From IMG/VR virus record IMGVR_UViG_3300020159_000786, positions 1-64,000 of that record: a stretch of 64,000 nucleotides of DNA, one strand, 5' to 3'. Positions 14,195-23,232 of this stretch are shown in pieces. The DNA comes from a virus. The position numbers and the translations under genes are program-made. The notes below the pieces were generated by a model. That model made no database searches. It was not told the origin of the DNA and worked only from the letters and a program-made list of their open reading frames with translations. Position 1 is the first letter of the stretch. Every line of letters begins with the position of its first letter.

Positions 14195-15194
14195 TAAGTT
14201 TGTTCTTAATCATATCTTGAAGATCAAGATCCTCTCTTACTCTATCTATAAACGCTTCTCTACCCTGAATCTTTGTACCGTCGTCAAGTTGATACCAAGC
14301 ACCTGTTCTATTTATAATCCCAACATTTTCTGCAGTATCTACAAGATCACCTATAGCATCTACACCTAGGCCATCACCTCTAAAATAAAAATCATATTCT
14401 CCTGACTGAAATCCTGGAGATGTTTTAGAAAACTGTAATTCCCATCTAATTTTTCTACCAATTTTTTCTTCTATTAATTTGTCACCAATTTTTATCTTTC
14501 CTTTAAGTGCTTGATTATCTGATTCGGAAGAAAACAACTTAATCACACATGATGAATAAAACTTGGTAGCCTGTCCACCAGATGGTTGTTGGCTAGTATA
14601 CATTGCATTAATATTATTTCTTGATTGAGAAATAAGAACTAATAACGTTGGCTTTACTTTATTATTTGCATAATTTAACATTTTCCATGCATTACTAAAA
14701 TCACGAGATTCAGCACCAATTTGTTTTGTGTTTTCTAATGCTTTCATTTCATCAGTATCTTTTTCAAAATAAATTGCAGGAAGCATAGATGTTATTGAAT
14801 CAACAACAATTAAATCCACTCCAGCATTCATTAGTCCAACACCCACATCAACCATATCACTGATAGTTCTTGCTTGTGAATAAATAAGTTTTTCTGGATC
14901 AACACCAAGCGACTTGGCCCAATCTTCAGAATATGACATTTCTGAATCAATCCAAGCACAAACCTTTCCTTCTTTTTGTGCAAGAGCAATCATTTGTAAA
15001 CACATCGAAGATTTTGCAGAAGACTTGCTTCCCCAAATTAAAACCTGTCTACCATATGGAAGTCCTCCACCAAGTGCACGATTTAAACCAAAACTGGGTG
15101 TAGGTTGATATTCAAAATTTACCCCAACTCCGTTGCCAAGTCTTTTGCGTAACTTAGGATCTAACTGTGATAATACTTCTTCTACGCTAACCAT
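14187..15194 (-). CDS. RecA-like recombinase
   Basis: 335 residues. RecA-type ATPase core: FEYQPTPSFGLNRALGGGLPYGRQVLIWG, Walker A GSKSSAKSS (the canonical GPESSGKTT with Gly to Ala before Lys), IDSEMSYSEDWAKSLGVD, Walker B LIVVDSITSMLP, and LISQSRNNI (motif 3/L2 region). It binds single-stranded DNA and drives strand exchange or replication restart. It overlaps the polymerase gene by 8 nt, so it is likely co-translated with it. Shorter than most cellular RecA proteins and lacks an evident C-terminal acidic tail. Confidence 0.88.
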   Translation of the reverse strand: MVSVEEVLSQLDPKLRKRLGNGVGVNFEYQPTPSFGLNRALGGGLPYGRQVLIWGSKSSAKSSMCLQMIALAQKEGKVCAWIDSEMSYSEDWAKSLGVDPEKLIYSQARTISDMVDVGVGLMNAGVDLIVVDSITSMLPAIYFEKDTDEMKALENTKQIGAESRDFSNAWKMLNYANNKVKPTLLVLISQSRNNINAMYTSQQPSGGQATKFYSSCVIKLFSSESDNQALKGKIKIGDKLIEEKIGRKIRWELQFSKTSPGFQSGEYDFYFRGDGLGVDAIGDLVDTAENVGIINRTGAWYQLDDGTKIQGREAFIDRVREDLDLQDMIKNKLSV

Positions 15195-18100
15195 TGATGT
15201 CCTCCAAAATTACGGTTCCGTCTTTTGTTTTACCTAAAGTAAACTTGTATGCATGTCCTTCTTCTAACTTCATGTATGCCTGTGCAAATGATGTTGGAAA
15301 TACCATAACTGAATGTAAATCTCTTGATGTATCTGCCAAAGTTAGTGATGCCATTTTTTTACCTGCTTTTGTTGTTCTAGGTTTAAATGATACCACATAC
15401 ATCTCCTCTTCTGTAAATGGCAACTGTTTATAATTTAAAAATTTAACCAATGCATTAGATGATCCTTTAATTTGATCAACTGGAATTGCAGAAAGAATTC
15501 TGTTATCATTAACTAGTATTAAATAAGTTTGTCCAGTTTCAATGGTGGTTTGCTCTTCATCAAATATTCCAACACTACCAGTTTTATCTAAAACTTCAAC
15601 TCTAGACCAACCTTTACTTCTTTTAATATTTTTTACCATACCCATAATTACAAAAGATCCTTTTTCTTCATACTCTTCTATATCTTTTATAAAAGCATGA
15701 TAGTGTGCTGGAACTGTAATATTAAATTCTGGCAAATTTAAAATTTCATAAAGATTATGACGAATATCTTCATCATTTCTAGGATTATCTGGAAAAGTTG
15801 CAGCACCAATTAACTTTAATGCATTAAGTGCTCTACTGTTTACACCATTGCCTTTAGTAAAAGTAAATTCCTCTAATTCTTTATATGAATTAAACGGTCT
15901 GGCATCAATATATTTTTTAGCAATATTATCAGATATGTACTTGATAGCAGAAAGTCCAAACCTAATTCCTTTACCTTCAATCTTAAAATCTATATCAGAA
16001 TCATTAATGTGTGGTAACTTAACTGGAATGCCCATTCTTTTTGCTTCAATTAAATATTCAGTACGAGTATCTTTGTTGCTTTCATTTTTAAGCAAAGCAA
16101 ACATAAACTCAAGTGGATAGTAATACTTTAACCACGCTGTCCAATACGAGAGCGTAGAGTAAGCAACCGCATGAGACTTGTTGAACGAATATCCCGCATG
16201 TGCTTCAAAATCATGCCAAAGATCGCGAGCAACGTTAGGAGCAACATACTTAGAAGCACCCTCAACAAACTTTTCTTTAAAAACATCAAACTCCCTTGCA
16301 TCCTTCTTTTTACCAATAATCTTTCTAACCTTGTCTGCATCTGCCATTGTCATACCGCCAAGATGTACGCAAGCCTGCATAACTTGTTCTTGATATAAAA
16401 CACATCCGTATGTATCAGATGTAAACTCTTTCATTACTTGATGAACGTATGATACATTTTGTTTTCCATGTTTACGAGCCAAATAATCTTTACCAATAGT
16501 ATTCATGGCACCTGGTCTAACCAATGCGTTAGATGCAGCAAGTTCATTTAAATTCTTAACACCCATCTTAACTAACAAGTTTGTATATGGTGTTGCTTCA
16601 CATTGAAACACACCCTTTGTATATCCATCAGAAAGCATTTCATAAACTTTGGCATCTTCCATATTAATTTTTAATGGATCTATATCTACATAATGATTTT
16701 CTTTAATCATATCTATAGCATCTTTAACAACACTTAGCGTTTTTAATCCAAGTGCGTCTATTTTAATTAAACCAATTCTTTCTGCTTCTTCCATATCAAT
16801 ACCAACTACTGGAATTCTTTCGTCACTTCCAGGTGATGATCTTGTTTCTAATGGTGCGTATCTAAAGATTGGATTTTTGCTTGTTACAACACCAGCGGCA
16901 TGAATACCAGTACCACGAATTCTTCCACGCAACTGCTCTCCATAAACTTCCACCTCTGGATATTTTTCTCTAAACCAATCTGTTGATCTTGAACTGCAGT
17001 ACTCTTCCCAAGTATCTACTAACTTCAAAACTTTGTTAACATCTGACAAAGGAATGTTTAAAACTCTTGATACGTCTCTAACAACACCTTTGTCTTTAAA
17101 TTGTAAAAATGTAGCAATAGATGCAACGTGTCTATATTGTCTAACTAGATAATCTTTTACTTCATCACGACGTGAATCTTGAATATCTGTATCAATATCT
17201 GGAAAGTCATTACGTTCTGGATTAATAAATCTAAAGAAAAGCAAACCATGTTTAATTGGATCAATATCTGTAATATTTAAAGCATAACACAAAAGTGATC
17301 CAGCAGAAGATCCTCGGCCTGGGCCTACCATAATTCCTTCTTTTTTAGCCCAGTTAATCATACTTTGTACAACTAGAAAATATGGACCAAACTTCTTATC
17401 TTTAATTATCTCTAACTCTTCATTAAGTCTTTCTACATACACAAGGTCATTTAACAAACCTTTGTCTTTCAAACCTTGCATTGCAATTTCTTTAAGTTCT
17501 TTATCTGGATTTCTGTATTGAACTGGTAGCAAGTCCAAGCCTTCTTGTAGGTCATAATCTTCTACCTTATTAGCAATCTCTATAGTATTGGAGTATATGT
17601 CTTCTCTAAATATACCCTGCTTTTCCATGGCATACTTAATCTCTTCATAACTTAATAGATGTATGTCAAATTTATTAAATGTTATCTGTCTGTCTTTACC
17701 GTACAAATAGTCTAAACGTTCCATCATGTCTTTGTGTTTTTTAGATTTTTCGTATGTATGATCTTTTTCTATTTTGGCATGTGTGTTTAACAGTAGTTTA
17801 AATTCTTGAACTTCCCTTTGTTCTTTGCAACTATGATGACAGTCTGGAGTAACAACTACCTTTACACCAAATTCATCGGCAAGGGCAATAAGTTGTTTAT
17901 TTATCTCAGCAGCATTGTGTGGCATTACTTCAATATAATAATCATCTTTAAAAGTATCTTTAAACCATTCAATATATTTTTTTGCTACTGCAAATGCATT
18001 TTCTTCTAAAGCCTTAACAAGCACGCTACTTGGACAAGCAGATGTGACTATAATACCTTCTGAATATTGTTTTAATATTTCAAAATCAAATCTTGGTTTT

Positions 18101-18459
18101 TTAAAATATCCTTCAGTCCAAGCGATTTCATTTATTTTATTTAAGTTTTCTAAACCAACTTTGTTTTTAGCGAGAAGGACTATATGGTTGTAGACTAAAT
18201 CAAGTTGACCGTCTCTCTCAGACTTGTCTCTTGTATCAAATCTATCCTGACACATATAGCCTTCTACGCCAAGAATAGGCTTAACGTTCTTTGCTTTTGC
18301 ACCTCGATACAGTTCTCTATGCCCAGATAAGGTTCCGTGATCTGTGATTGCAATTGCTTGCATACCCAAATCAACTGCACGGTCTATATATTCTTCTGGA
18401 GTAGCAACACCATCAAATAATGAATAGTGTGTGTGAACGTGTAAGCCTACATAACTCAT
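15187..18459 (-). CDS. dnaE-like: C-family replicative DNA polymerase with PHP domain
   Basis: 1090 residues. The N-terminal PHP domain has VHTHYSLFDG, ITDHGTLSG, LGVEGYM and TPDCHHSC, so metal ligands look intact and proofreading is possible. The polymerase palm contains GPGRGSSAGSLLCYALNIT and PDIDTDIQDSRR with the catalytic Asp residues; further motifs include FLQFKDKGVVRDVSRVL, SNALVRPGAMNTIGK and YQEQVMQ...GYSFNKSHAVAYS. A C-terminal OB-like segment (FVIMGMVKNIKRSK) follows. The stop is 8 nt inside the recA-like gene; the start is 4 nt after the SSB stop. Phage polymerases of C family are typical of large actinophages. Confidence 0.95.
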   Translation of the reverse strand: MSYVGLHVHTHYSLFDGVATPEEYIDRAVDLGMQAIAITDHGTLSGHRELYRGAKAKNVKPILGVEGYMCQDRFDTRDKSERDGQLDLVYNHIVLLAKNKVGLENLNKINEIAWTEGYFKKPRFDFEILKQYSEGIIVTSACPSSVLVKALEENAFAVAKKYIEWFKDTFKDDYYIEVMPHNAAEINKQLIALADEFGVKVVVTPDCHHSCKEQREVQEFKLLLNTHAKIEKDHTYEKSKKHKDMMERLDYLYGKDRQITFNKFDIHLLSYEEIKYAMEKQGIFREDIYSNTIEIANKVEDYDLQEGLDLLPVQYRNPDKELKEIAMQGLKDKGLLNDLVYVERLNEELEIIKDKKFGPYFLVVQSMINWAKKEGIMVGPGRGSSAGSLLCYALNITDIDPIKHGLLFFRFINPERNDFPDIDTDIQDSRRDEVKDYLVRQYRHVASIATFLQFKDKGVVRDVSRVLNIPLSDVNKVLKLVDTWEEYCSSRSTDWFREKYPEVEVYGEQLRGRIRGTGIHAAGVVTSKNPIFRYAPLETRSSPGSDERIPVVGIDMEEAERIGLIKIDALGLKTLSVVKDAIDMIKENHYVDIDPLKINMEDAKVYEMLSDGYTKGVFQCEATPYTNLLVKMGVKNLNELAASNALVRPGAMNTIGKDYLARKHGKQNVSYVHQVMKEFTSDTYGCVLYQEQVMQACVHLGGMTMADADKVRKIIGKKKDAREFDVFKEKFVEGASKYVAPNVARDLWHDFEAHAGYSFNKSHAVAYSTLSYWTAWLKYYYPLEFMFALLKNESNKDTRTEYLIEAKRMGIPVKLPHINDSDIDFKIEGKGIRFGLSAIKYISDNIAKKYIDARPFNSYKELEEFTFTKGNGVNSRALNALKLIGAATFPDNPRNDEDIRHNLYEILNLPEFNITVPAHYHAFIKDIEEYEEKGSFVIMGMVKNIKRSKGWSRVEVLDKTGSVGIFDEEQTTIETGQTYLILVNDNRILSAIPVDQIKGSSNALVKFLNYKQLPFTEEEMYVVSFKPRTTKAGKKMASLTLADTSRDLHSVMVFPTSFAQAYMKLEEGHAYKFTLGKTKDGTVILEDING

Positions 18460-18462
18460 CTA

Positions 18463-19119
18463 TTACCAGTCAGTGTTTGTTGACGAAGTAGTAGATGGAG
18501 AGTCAAACCCCAAATAGAAAGCCTCTTGTTCTGCATAAGGAACTTTCTTAAGAGCCATTTCTAATGGATAGGGTTCAATACCCTCCCAATTAAATGGTTC
18601 TTTGTCTGGAGCAGATGGAATAAGAGTGTAACTAGTTTCAGTTCCTTGACCATTACGCTTTAACTTCCATGTAATGTTTGAAATGCTTCCTGTTTCTAAA
18701 GCATATTCACGAATTGTATTGAAGGATGATTGTTTGCTTAGCCCCATTGACCAAATTGCAACATATGGTGCTTCGATGCCATCGTCTACAAGAACGTTGC
18801 AGTAAAAACGAAGACGGCCTCTCCAGCCAGCCTTTGGATCTTTACGATGCATTTCTTCAGCCCAATCGCGGCCCTCTGTTTCCATTGTATCTACAGCACG
18901 ACGCTTGTAGTCTTTTGGATTTACGTGTTCTTTAACAACTAGTGCTAGTCCACGTTTTTCATTATAGTTGGCAGAATCTTCATCAAGTTCTTCAATGAAT
19001 CTGATTTTTGCTGATTGACCGTCTGCAAGTTTTAACCACTTTACTTTTGGTCCTGTACTTTCATACTTTGGTTTGTCGAGCAGGGCGTTGATGTTTTTTA
19101 ATCCCTTTACTACGCTCAT
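18463..19119 (-). CDS. Phage single-stranded DNA-binding protein (putative)
   Basis: 218 residues located directly upstream of the polymerase. It contains VKWLKLADGQSAKIRFIEEL, GWRGRLRFYCNVLVDDG, and SNITWKLKRNGQGTETSYTLIPSAP, a pattern I recall from actinophage SSBs of the gp32/OB-fold type, in which basic and aromatic residues bind single-stranded DNA. The C-terminus ends in a short acidic/Trp peptide (TNTDW). The start has AAGGAG and a TGCTAAAAT element upstream. Assignment is from pattern and context rather than a hard motif. Confidence 0.65.
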   Translation of the reverse strand: MSVVKGLKNINALLDKPKYESTGPKVKWLKLADGQSAKIRFIEELDEDSANYNEKRGLALVVKEHVNPKDYKRRAVDTMETEGRDWAEEMHRKDPKAGWRGRLRFYCNVLVDDGIEAPYVAIWSMGLSKQSSFNTIREYALETGSISNITWKLKRNGQGTETSYTLIPSAPDKEPFNWEGIEPYPLEMALKKVPYAEQEAFYLGFDSPSTTSSTNTDW

Positions 19120-19143
19120 TCGTTCTCCTTTGTTTGTTCTATT

Positions 19144-20088
19144 CTATTTTAGCATAGCGATTATAGAGTTGTCAAATCTAAATTCAAGTTTCTTTATAGA
19201 TTCGTCATCCATATCGCCAATATCTTTATACTGTTTTTCTAACTTTATTACACTAACACGAGAGCCAAGTTTTTCCACAAGCCTGTCTTTCATGTTATTT
19301 CCTGCTTCATCATTGTCTGCAATAACAATAATATCATTAAAATATTTTTTAAGCAACTCTACCTGTTGACTAGATATTGTTGCCCCAAGTGTTGCAACTG
19401 CTGGAAATCCAACCTGATCCAATCTTATAACATCAAATGAGGATTCTACCACATAGACCTTATTAGCAGCCTTAACTCTATTAAGATTAAACAATGTTTT
19501 AGATTTTGGCATACCTGGAGTATTTTTAAATTCTTTTCCATCAATGGATCTTCCAACAAAACCAATCATCATGCCATCTGGTGAATGAACTGGTATTGTT
19601 ACCATATCTTGTTTTTCAGAATAACCCAAACTAAACTTAAGTATTGATTCTTTAGTTACTTTTCTCTTAGTGTAATAATCCATTGCCCTTGAGGACTCTA
19701 GGGCTTGATTATTTAATCTTTTAATTATTAACTCATCAAACTGAACAAAGTCTGGTTTAACAAATAATTTTTTATTAATCTGTTTTTCAATATCCATGTT
19801 TTGCTCTTTGTCTTTAATAAATCTTATGGACTCAAAATATGTCCTACCTGTAGCATGCATGACAAACTCAATTAAATCTGCTATTTTATTACAAGAGAAA
19901 CAAAAAAACATTCCAGTATTCATATTAACTTCACCTGCTGGAGTTCTGTGATTATTATGAAACGGACAAAATACAATAAATTCAGAGCCTACTTGTGACT
20001 CAATGTTTAAACCTGATCCCTCAATGACTCTTTCGATTTGTTCTTTTGTGTATATATTGGTGTTGCCTGACTTATTCCGTCTATCCAT
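19144..20088 (-). CDS. DnaG-like primase
   Basis: 314 residues. N-terminal CHC2-type zinc site: CPFHNNHRTP (Cys, His) and FFCFSCNKIADLIEF (two Cys). Then a TOPRIM domain with KVYVVESSFDVIRLD (Glu), FPAVATLGATIS and IIVIADNDEAGNNM (the DxD-like acidic pair). It makes RNA primers at the fork with the adjacent helicase. It is shorter than cellular DnaG and lacks the C-terminal helicase-binding domain. Its 5' end overlaps the preceding gene by 82 nt, a long overlap suggesting a later start is possible, although no better start with a ribosome site is obvious. Confidence 0.88.
   Translation of the reverse strand: MDRRNKSGNTNIYTKEQIERVIEGSGLNIESQVGSEFIVFCPFHNNHRTPAGEVNMNTGMFFCFSCNKIADLIEFVMHATGRTYFESIRFIKDKEQNMDIEKQINKKLFVKPDFVQFDELIIKRLNNQALESSRAMDYYTKRKVTKESILKFSLGYSEKQDMVTIPVHSPDGMMIGFVGRSIDGKEFKNTPGMPKSKTLFNLNRVKAANKVYVVESSFDVIRLDQVGFPAVATLGATISSQQVELLKKYFNDIIVIADNDEAGNNMKDRLVEKLGSRVSVIKLEKQYKDIGDMDDESIKKLEFRFDNSIIAMLK
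19146..19154 (-). promoter_or_regulatory. Extended -10-like TGCTAAAAT
   Basis: Minus-strand TGCTAAAAT at the 3' end of the primase gene, upstream of the SSB-like gene, whose leader contains AAAGGAGAACG before ATG 19119. One mismatch from the TGnTATAAT family of this window. Confidence 0.3.
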
Positions 20089-20333
20089 TCACTCTTTCTC
20101 TTTCCTACATATATTCCGTATATTGTTATTTCAAATTCAAAACTTTTTGTTTTCATATCATAGTCTATTGTAAAGTCAGGTTCTATGTCAAATTTGGGCA
20201 CATAACCAGACAGCCTCATTTCTGATACCAGTAGTTTTATATATTCAGATTTAAGCCTTTCAATGGCTGAATCGTCGTGTATGTTTCCACTGAGGTTAAA
20301 GTTTTTAATAGGTTTATGATGATAATTGTCCAC
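20007..20333 (-). CDS. Conserved hypothetical between primase and helicase
   Basis: 108 residues: helical N-terminus (IERLKSEYIKLLVSEMRLSGYVPKFDIEPDFTIDY) followed by FEFEITIYGIYVGKRKSEWIDGI. I recall this as a conserved actinophage protein (GYVPRxDxxPDFTIxY ... FEFxISIYGxYVGKK) in replication modules, with no known role. The start is 7 nt after the helicase stop; the 3' end overlaps the primase gene by 82 nt. A replication accessory role is inferred from position only. Confidence 0.65.
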   Translation of the reverse strand: MDNYHHKPIKNFNLSGNIHDDSAIERLKSEYIKLLVSEMRLSGYVPKFDIEPDFTIDYDMKTKSFEFEITIYGIYVGKRKSEWIDGISQATPIYTQKNKSKESLRDQV

Positions 20334-20339
20334 ATAATA

Positions 20340-21566
20340 TTATAACTGCTTATCTTCATAATCTTTATACCTGTAATATCCTTTGTCAAAGTCTACCTGA
20401 ACTAAAAACTCACCCATAAATCCATTTCTATTCTTTCTAAAAGCACACTCAATAATGTCGCTATTGGATGCACGACCAAGTGCCATCACCCAATCAGCAT
20501 CATAAGCAATCTGCCTAGACCATGCAGTTTGACCCAATGTGGGAACACTGCTTAAATCATTCACATCGTCTGGAGTTGCAGAAGATATTGCAATAATAGG
20601 AATCTCTTCGCCAATAGCCATAAGTTTAAGTTCTCTTGAAAGGTTTTTCATTCGTACAGTTTCATTATCAGACCTTTGGTTTGGACTCATTAACTGCAAG
20701 TAATCCACAATAACAAAGTCTGGCTTATACTGATCTATCTTTCCACGAAGAACTGATGGATTTATCTCTCCACCATTGTCATTTGAAATAATATGAAACT
20801 CTGGCTTTCCTGAAATCTTATTGGCATGCCATTTATTAAACATGTCAAGTTCAATCTCACCCTTGCTTAATTTTCTATGTGACCAAAGTCCTTCTCCCAT
20901 AATCGTGTAGACACGATTTCTTACTTCTGCTTCACCCATTTCTAAAGATATGATTAACGGAGACTTGCCTTGTTTCCAGGCCTGTACGGCAAAATACAGG
21001 GCTAACCAAGACTTACCTATACCTGGGTATGCAAGAAACACTCCAAGTTGTCCTGGCATGATTCCTGATGGCAAATAATTGTCAAACCCTGGAAGCCCAG
21101 TAGTAATACCAACCAAGCCAAGTTCTTGTTGCTTTTTAAGATTTTCAAAGTATGCAATTGCAGACTGCAAGTCAGTAACATCAATATCACGTATTGCGGA
21201 TGTGTTCTTTTTTAATTCTGAGGTTTTTGTAATAAGATTATTTAAGGCCTCTGTGCCTTTGTTATCTGAAACATCAGATGCGGCAGATCTCAATATATCT
21301 TTAAGGCTATCATTTAAATATTCAATCTGTAACTCTTCTAAATGATGCTTTGTTGATCCTACATTTTCTACTGGTTTAAAATCTCTAAATTTTTCTACTA
21401 CAAGAGATACTGGTGGAACAGAAGAGTTTTGTTCAAAATATATTCTAATAAAGTTCCAAATATCATTATGAGTTTTTAATAAATTGTCAACGTTATTTTG
21501 AAGCAGAACATGCAGTTGTTTGTCTTGTAATACTGCAGATATTACTTTTGCTTCAACATTATTCAC
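20340..21566 (-). CDS. DnaB-like replicative helicase
   Basis: 408 residues. RecA-fold hexameric helicase: Walker A AYPGIGKSWLA, LIISLEMGEAEVRNRV (H1a), Walker B FVIVDYLQLM, then SRELKLMAIGEEIPIIAISSATPDD (H3/H4 region) and a final RASNSDIIECAFRKNRNG. The N-terminal ~140 residues are a helical domain. It unwinds DNA ahead of the C-family polymerase and pairs with the DnaG-like primase. Overlaps the preceding small gene by 8 nt. Confidence 0.9.
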   Translation of the reverse strand: MNNVEAKVISAVLQDKQLHVLLQNNVDNLLKTHNDIWNFIRIYFEQNSSVPPVSLVVEKFRDFKPVENVGSTKHHLEELQIEYLNDSLKDILRSAASDVSDNKGTEALNNLITKTSELKKNTSAIRDIDVTDLQSAIAYFENLKKQQELGLVGITTGLPGFDNYLPSGIMPGQLGVFLAYPGIGKSWLALYFAVQAWKQGKSPLIISLEMGEAEVRNRVYTIMGEGLWSHRKLSKGEIELDMFNKWHANKISGKPEFHIISNDNGGEINPSVLRGKIDQYKPDFVIVDYLQLMSPNQRSDNETVRMKNLSRELKLMAIGEEIPIIAISSATPDDVNDLSSVPTLGQTAWSRQIAYDADWVMALGRASNSDIIECAFRKNRNGFMGEFLVQVDFDKGYYRYKDYEDKQL

Positions 21567-21867
21567 TTAGCCACTCCTTTGCTTTGCGTCGTCTTTCTAA
21601 TCTTTCAAAGTTATCTTTTTCTTTATCTATTTTAGCATTCCAAATTTTTTCAGCATTGTATGAAAAATAGTTCCAACTAGGACTTTGTGCTACCTTAAAA
21701 TAATACTCAAGCAAATCGTAACATGTGCCCAAACCATATGATTCTATAAGGGCATCAGCAGACCATTGCTCTACCCATTTATTTATTGATGGCTGTTGCC
21801 CATACTTAACCTTATGGTGTTTAGCGTATGTTCCTAGCAAAGCCATTCGGTCTTTGCGTTCTGCCAC
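21559..21867 (-). CDS. Small protein upstream of helicase (possible helicase loader)
   Basis: 102 residues, helical, rich in Tyr and Trp: MALLGTYAKHHKVKYGQQPSINKWVEQW, then ALIESYGLGTCYDLLEYYFKV and a charged end (ERLERRRKAKEWLSE). I recall comparable proteins in actinophage replication modules. The 8-nt overlap with the helicase gene and single-base overlap with the gene before it suggest coupled translation, and a helicase-loading or DNA-binding role is plausible. No motif proves it. Confidence 0.6.
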   Translation of the reverse strand: MAERKDRMALLGTYAKHHKVKYGQQPSINKWVEQWSADALIESYGLGTCYDLLEYYFKVAQSPSWNYFSYNAEKIWNAKIDKEKDNFERLERRRKAKEWLSE

Positions 21868-22082
21868 TATTCGACTATTTCTGCTTTTGCTTCTTGGATT
21901 TTTTCTGTAAGTTTACCTTCAACAAAACCATAAACTCTTTCAAATGCTTCACTAGTAGTTTCTCCGTCTTTCTTAGAATCTACAACGCCAAGATCTAATC
22001 TTAGTGATTGAAAGTTGCCTAGATTTAATGTATAACCAAGAGTAATAGAAACCTTGGTACTATCGTTTTCTTGCATACCCAC
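21867..22082 (-). CDS. Conserved small phage protein, 71 aa
   Basis: 71 residues with VSITLGYTLNLGNFQSLRLDLGVVDSKKDGE followed by a helical FERVYGFVEGKLTEKIQEAKAEI. This beta-then-helix pattern (YxxNLGNxxSxxxDxGVxDSxxDGE ... AxxRVYxFVExKL) is familiar from actinophage genomes as a conserved hypothetical. No function known. It lies in the early replication operon, sharing a base with the next gene. Confidence 0.65.
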   Translation of the reverse strand: MGMQENDSTKVSITLGYTLNLGNFQSLRLDLGVVDSKKDGETTSEAFERVYGFVEGKLTEKIQEAKAEIVE

Positions 22083-22091
22083 TCCTTATTG

Positions 22092-22637
22092 CTAGTTAAT
22101 CGATTCGTTCCAAATTGGAATAAATCTACCGTCTTCCGTCTTCGTATATTTAAGTATACCATCACCCATTCTTCTAGTCAATTCTTGAGTGCTAGGCGTA
22201 ATGTCATTTGTAATTAAATTATCTTTCCTTGGTCTACCTATATGGTACGAAGCAAGTATATCACGTATGTCTTTTACTTGTGATTCTGAGTAATATGATC
22301 TTACTTGCCATCCCCTTGCCCCGCCTTTTTGTGATCCAGTGGGAAATGGTATAATCCCTCTTCTCATTAAAGAAGGCATATATTTTTTATGCCTGTTTAC
22401 TAGTTCAGCCGTTTGTCTAACTGTATATGCACGCTCTCTTTTATTTTTAAAATCAGAAATTAAACAACTTTCAATTCTATCTTTATTAATGTTGTACACA
22501 GACATTATTCCATTAGATTTATTAAAATGATGTATTCTTACCAATTCGCCATTAAGAAACCAAACCTTTTTATTGCCAGGTATTACAGGGGCGAGATTGT
22601 ATGCTTCGCTCTCAAGATTTCCTTTTCTAACAGCCAT
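22092..22637 (-). CDS. MerR/excisionase-like DNA-binding protein
   Basis: 181 residues from ATG 22637, chosen because AGGAGG lies 3-4 nt before it; the longer frame to 22688 overlaps the zinc-ribbon gene. The middle contains YTVRQTAELVNRHKKYMPSLMRRGIIPFPTGSQ, a winged-helix arrangement typical of MerR/excisionase-like readers (HTH, then wing with Pro/Gly), followed by SYYSESQVKDIRDIL. It likely binds DNA as a regulator at the boundary of replication and tail modules. Which genes it controls is unknown. Confidence 0.6.
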   Translation of the reverse strand: MAVRKGNLESEAYNLAPVIPGNKKVWFLNGELVRIHHFNKSNGIMSVYNINKDRIESCLISDFKNKRERAYTVRQTAELVNRHKKYMPSLMRRGIIPFPTGSQKGGARGWQVRSYYSESQVKDIRDILASYHIGRPRKDNLITNDITPSTQELTRRMGDGILKYTKTEDGRFIPIWNESIN

Positions 22638-22774
22638 GATCCTCCTATAACACTCTGTGGTGGGTTCATAAACTGTCTTACCCCACACGACATGCAGTAC
22701 AACTCTAAATGAAGACGTGAACTATAAAGTCTGTCAACAAACATTCTTCCTTTACATTTTTTACATTTTAACAT
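22583..22774 (-). CDS. Zinc-ribbon protein, 63 aa
   Basis: 63 residues: MLKCKKCKGRMFVDR, then LELYCMSCGVRQFM, giving CxxC...CxxC zinc ligands about 24 residues apart. The C-terminal part is basic and amphipathic. I recognise this ribbon from small actinophage proteins. It overlaps the next gene's start by 55 nt and abuts the tail gene upstream, so it may be translated from the same message. Confidence 0.65.
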   Translation of the reverse strand: MLKCKKCKGRMFVDRLYSSRLHLELYCMSCGVRQFMNPPQSVIGGSWLLEKEILRAKHTISPL

Positions 22775-23214
22775 TAATTAGGAATTCCAAGAGCAATAAC
22801 GTTAACACCAATTGACACATTACCGCTTGATTTAAACTTAACAACCCCATCTGCCCTAGAAGTTGTTATATTTTTTAAAATAACAGAAATATCAGAACCA
22901 GCAGAAGTTCCATCAATATTTATTGGAGTTGCTGTAACAATTGGTGTAAACTTAAAACCAGCATAGTTGATATAAAAAGAAATTTCATTTCCAGCACTTA
23001 CCGTGCTATTATTTGCAACCTCTACATAGCCACCAATCATTCTTATTTCTGAAGATTTGACGTCTTGTTTTCCAGAGGATATTGTATCAATTGTAATGTA
23101 TTTGTTTAATGCTGGAGATATTTGAGTAGAAAGAGAGTTTACCGCTTCTGATATTTGATAAATATATCCAACATCAAGAGGTTGTCCACGATTTGGTAAG
23201 GGTATTCTAGCCAT
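22774..23214 (-). CDS. Minor tail/baseplate structural protein
   Basis: 146 residues beginning MARIPLPNRGQPLDVGYIYQISEAVNSLSTQ, an N-terminal segment I have seen in minor virion proteins of aquatic phages, followed by a beta-rich domain (IRMIGGYVEVANN, ISFYINYAGFKFTPIVTATP). It is the last of the tail-tip genes. TGGTATAAT lies 9 nt before its ATG. Role at the tail tip or fibre attachment is inferred from position. Confidence 0.55.
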   Translation of the reverse strand: MARIPLPNRGQPLDVGYIYQISEAVNSLSTQISPALNKYITIDTISSGKQDVKSSEIRMIGGYVEVANNSTVSAGNEISFYINYAGFKFTPIVTATPINIDGTSAGSDISVILKNITTSRADGVVKFKSSGNVSIGVNVIALGIPN

Positions 23215-23223
23215 GATTAATCT

Positions 23224-23232
23224 ATTATACCA
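23224..23232 (-). promoter_or_regulatory. Extended -10 TGGTATAAT, short leader
   Basis: Minus-strand TGGTATAAT with 9 nt between the hexamer and ATG 23214 and no Shine-Dalgarno sequence; the leader would be about 2-3 nt. Confidence 0.4.
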
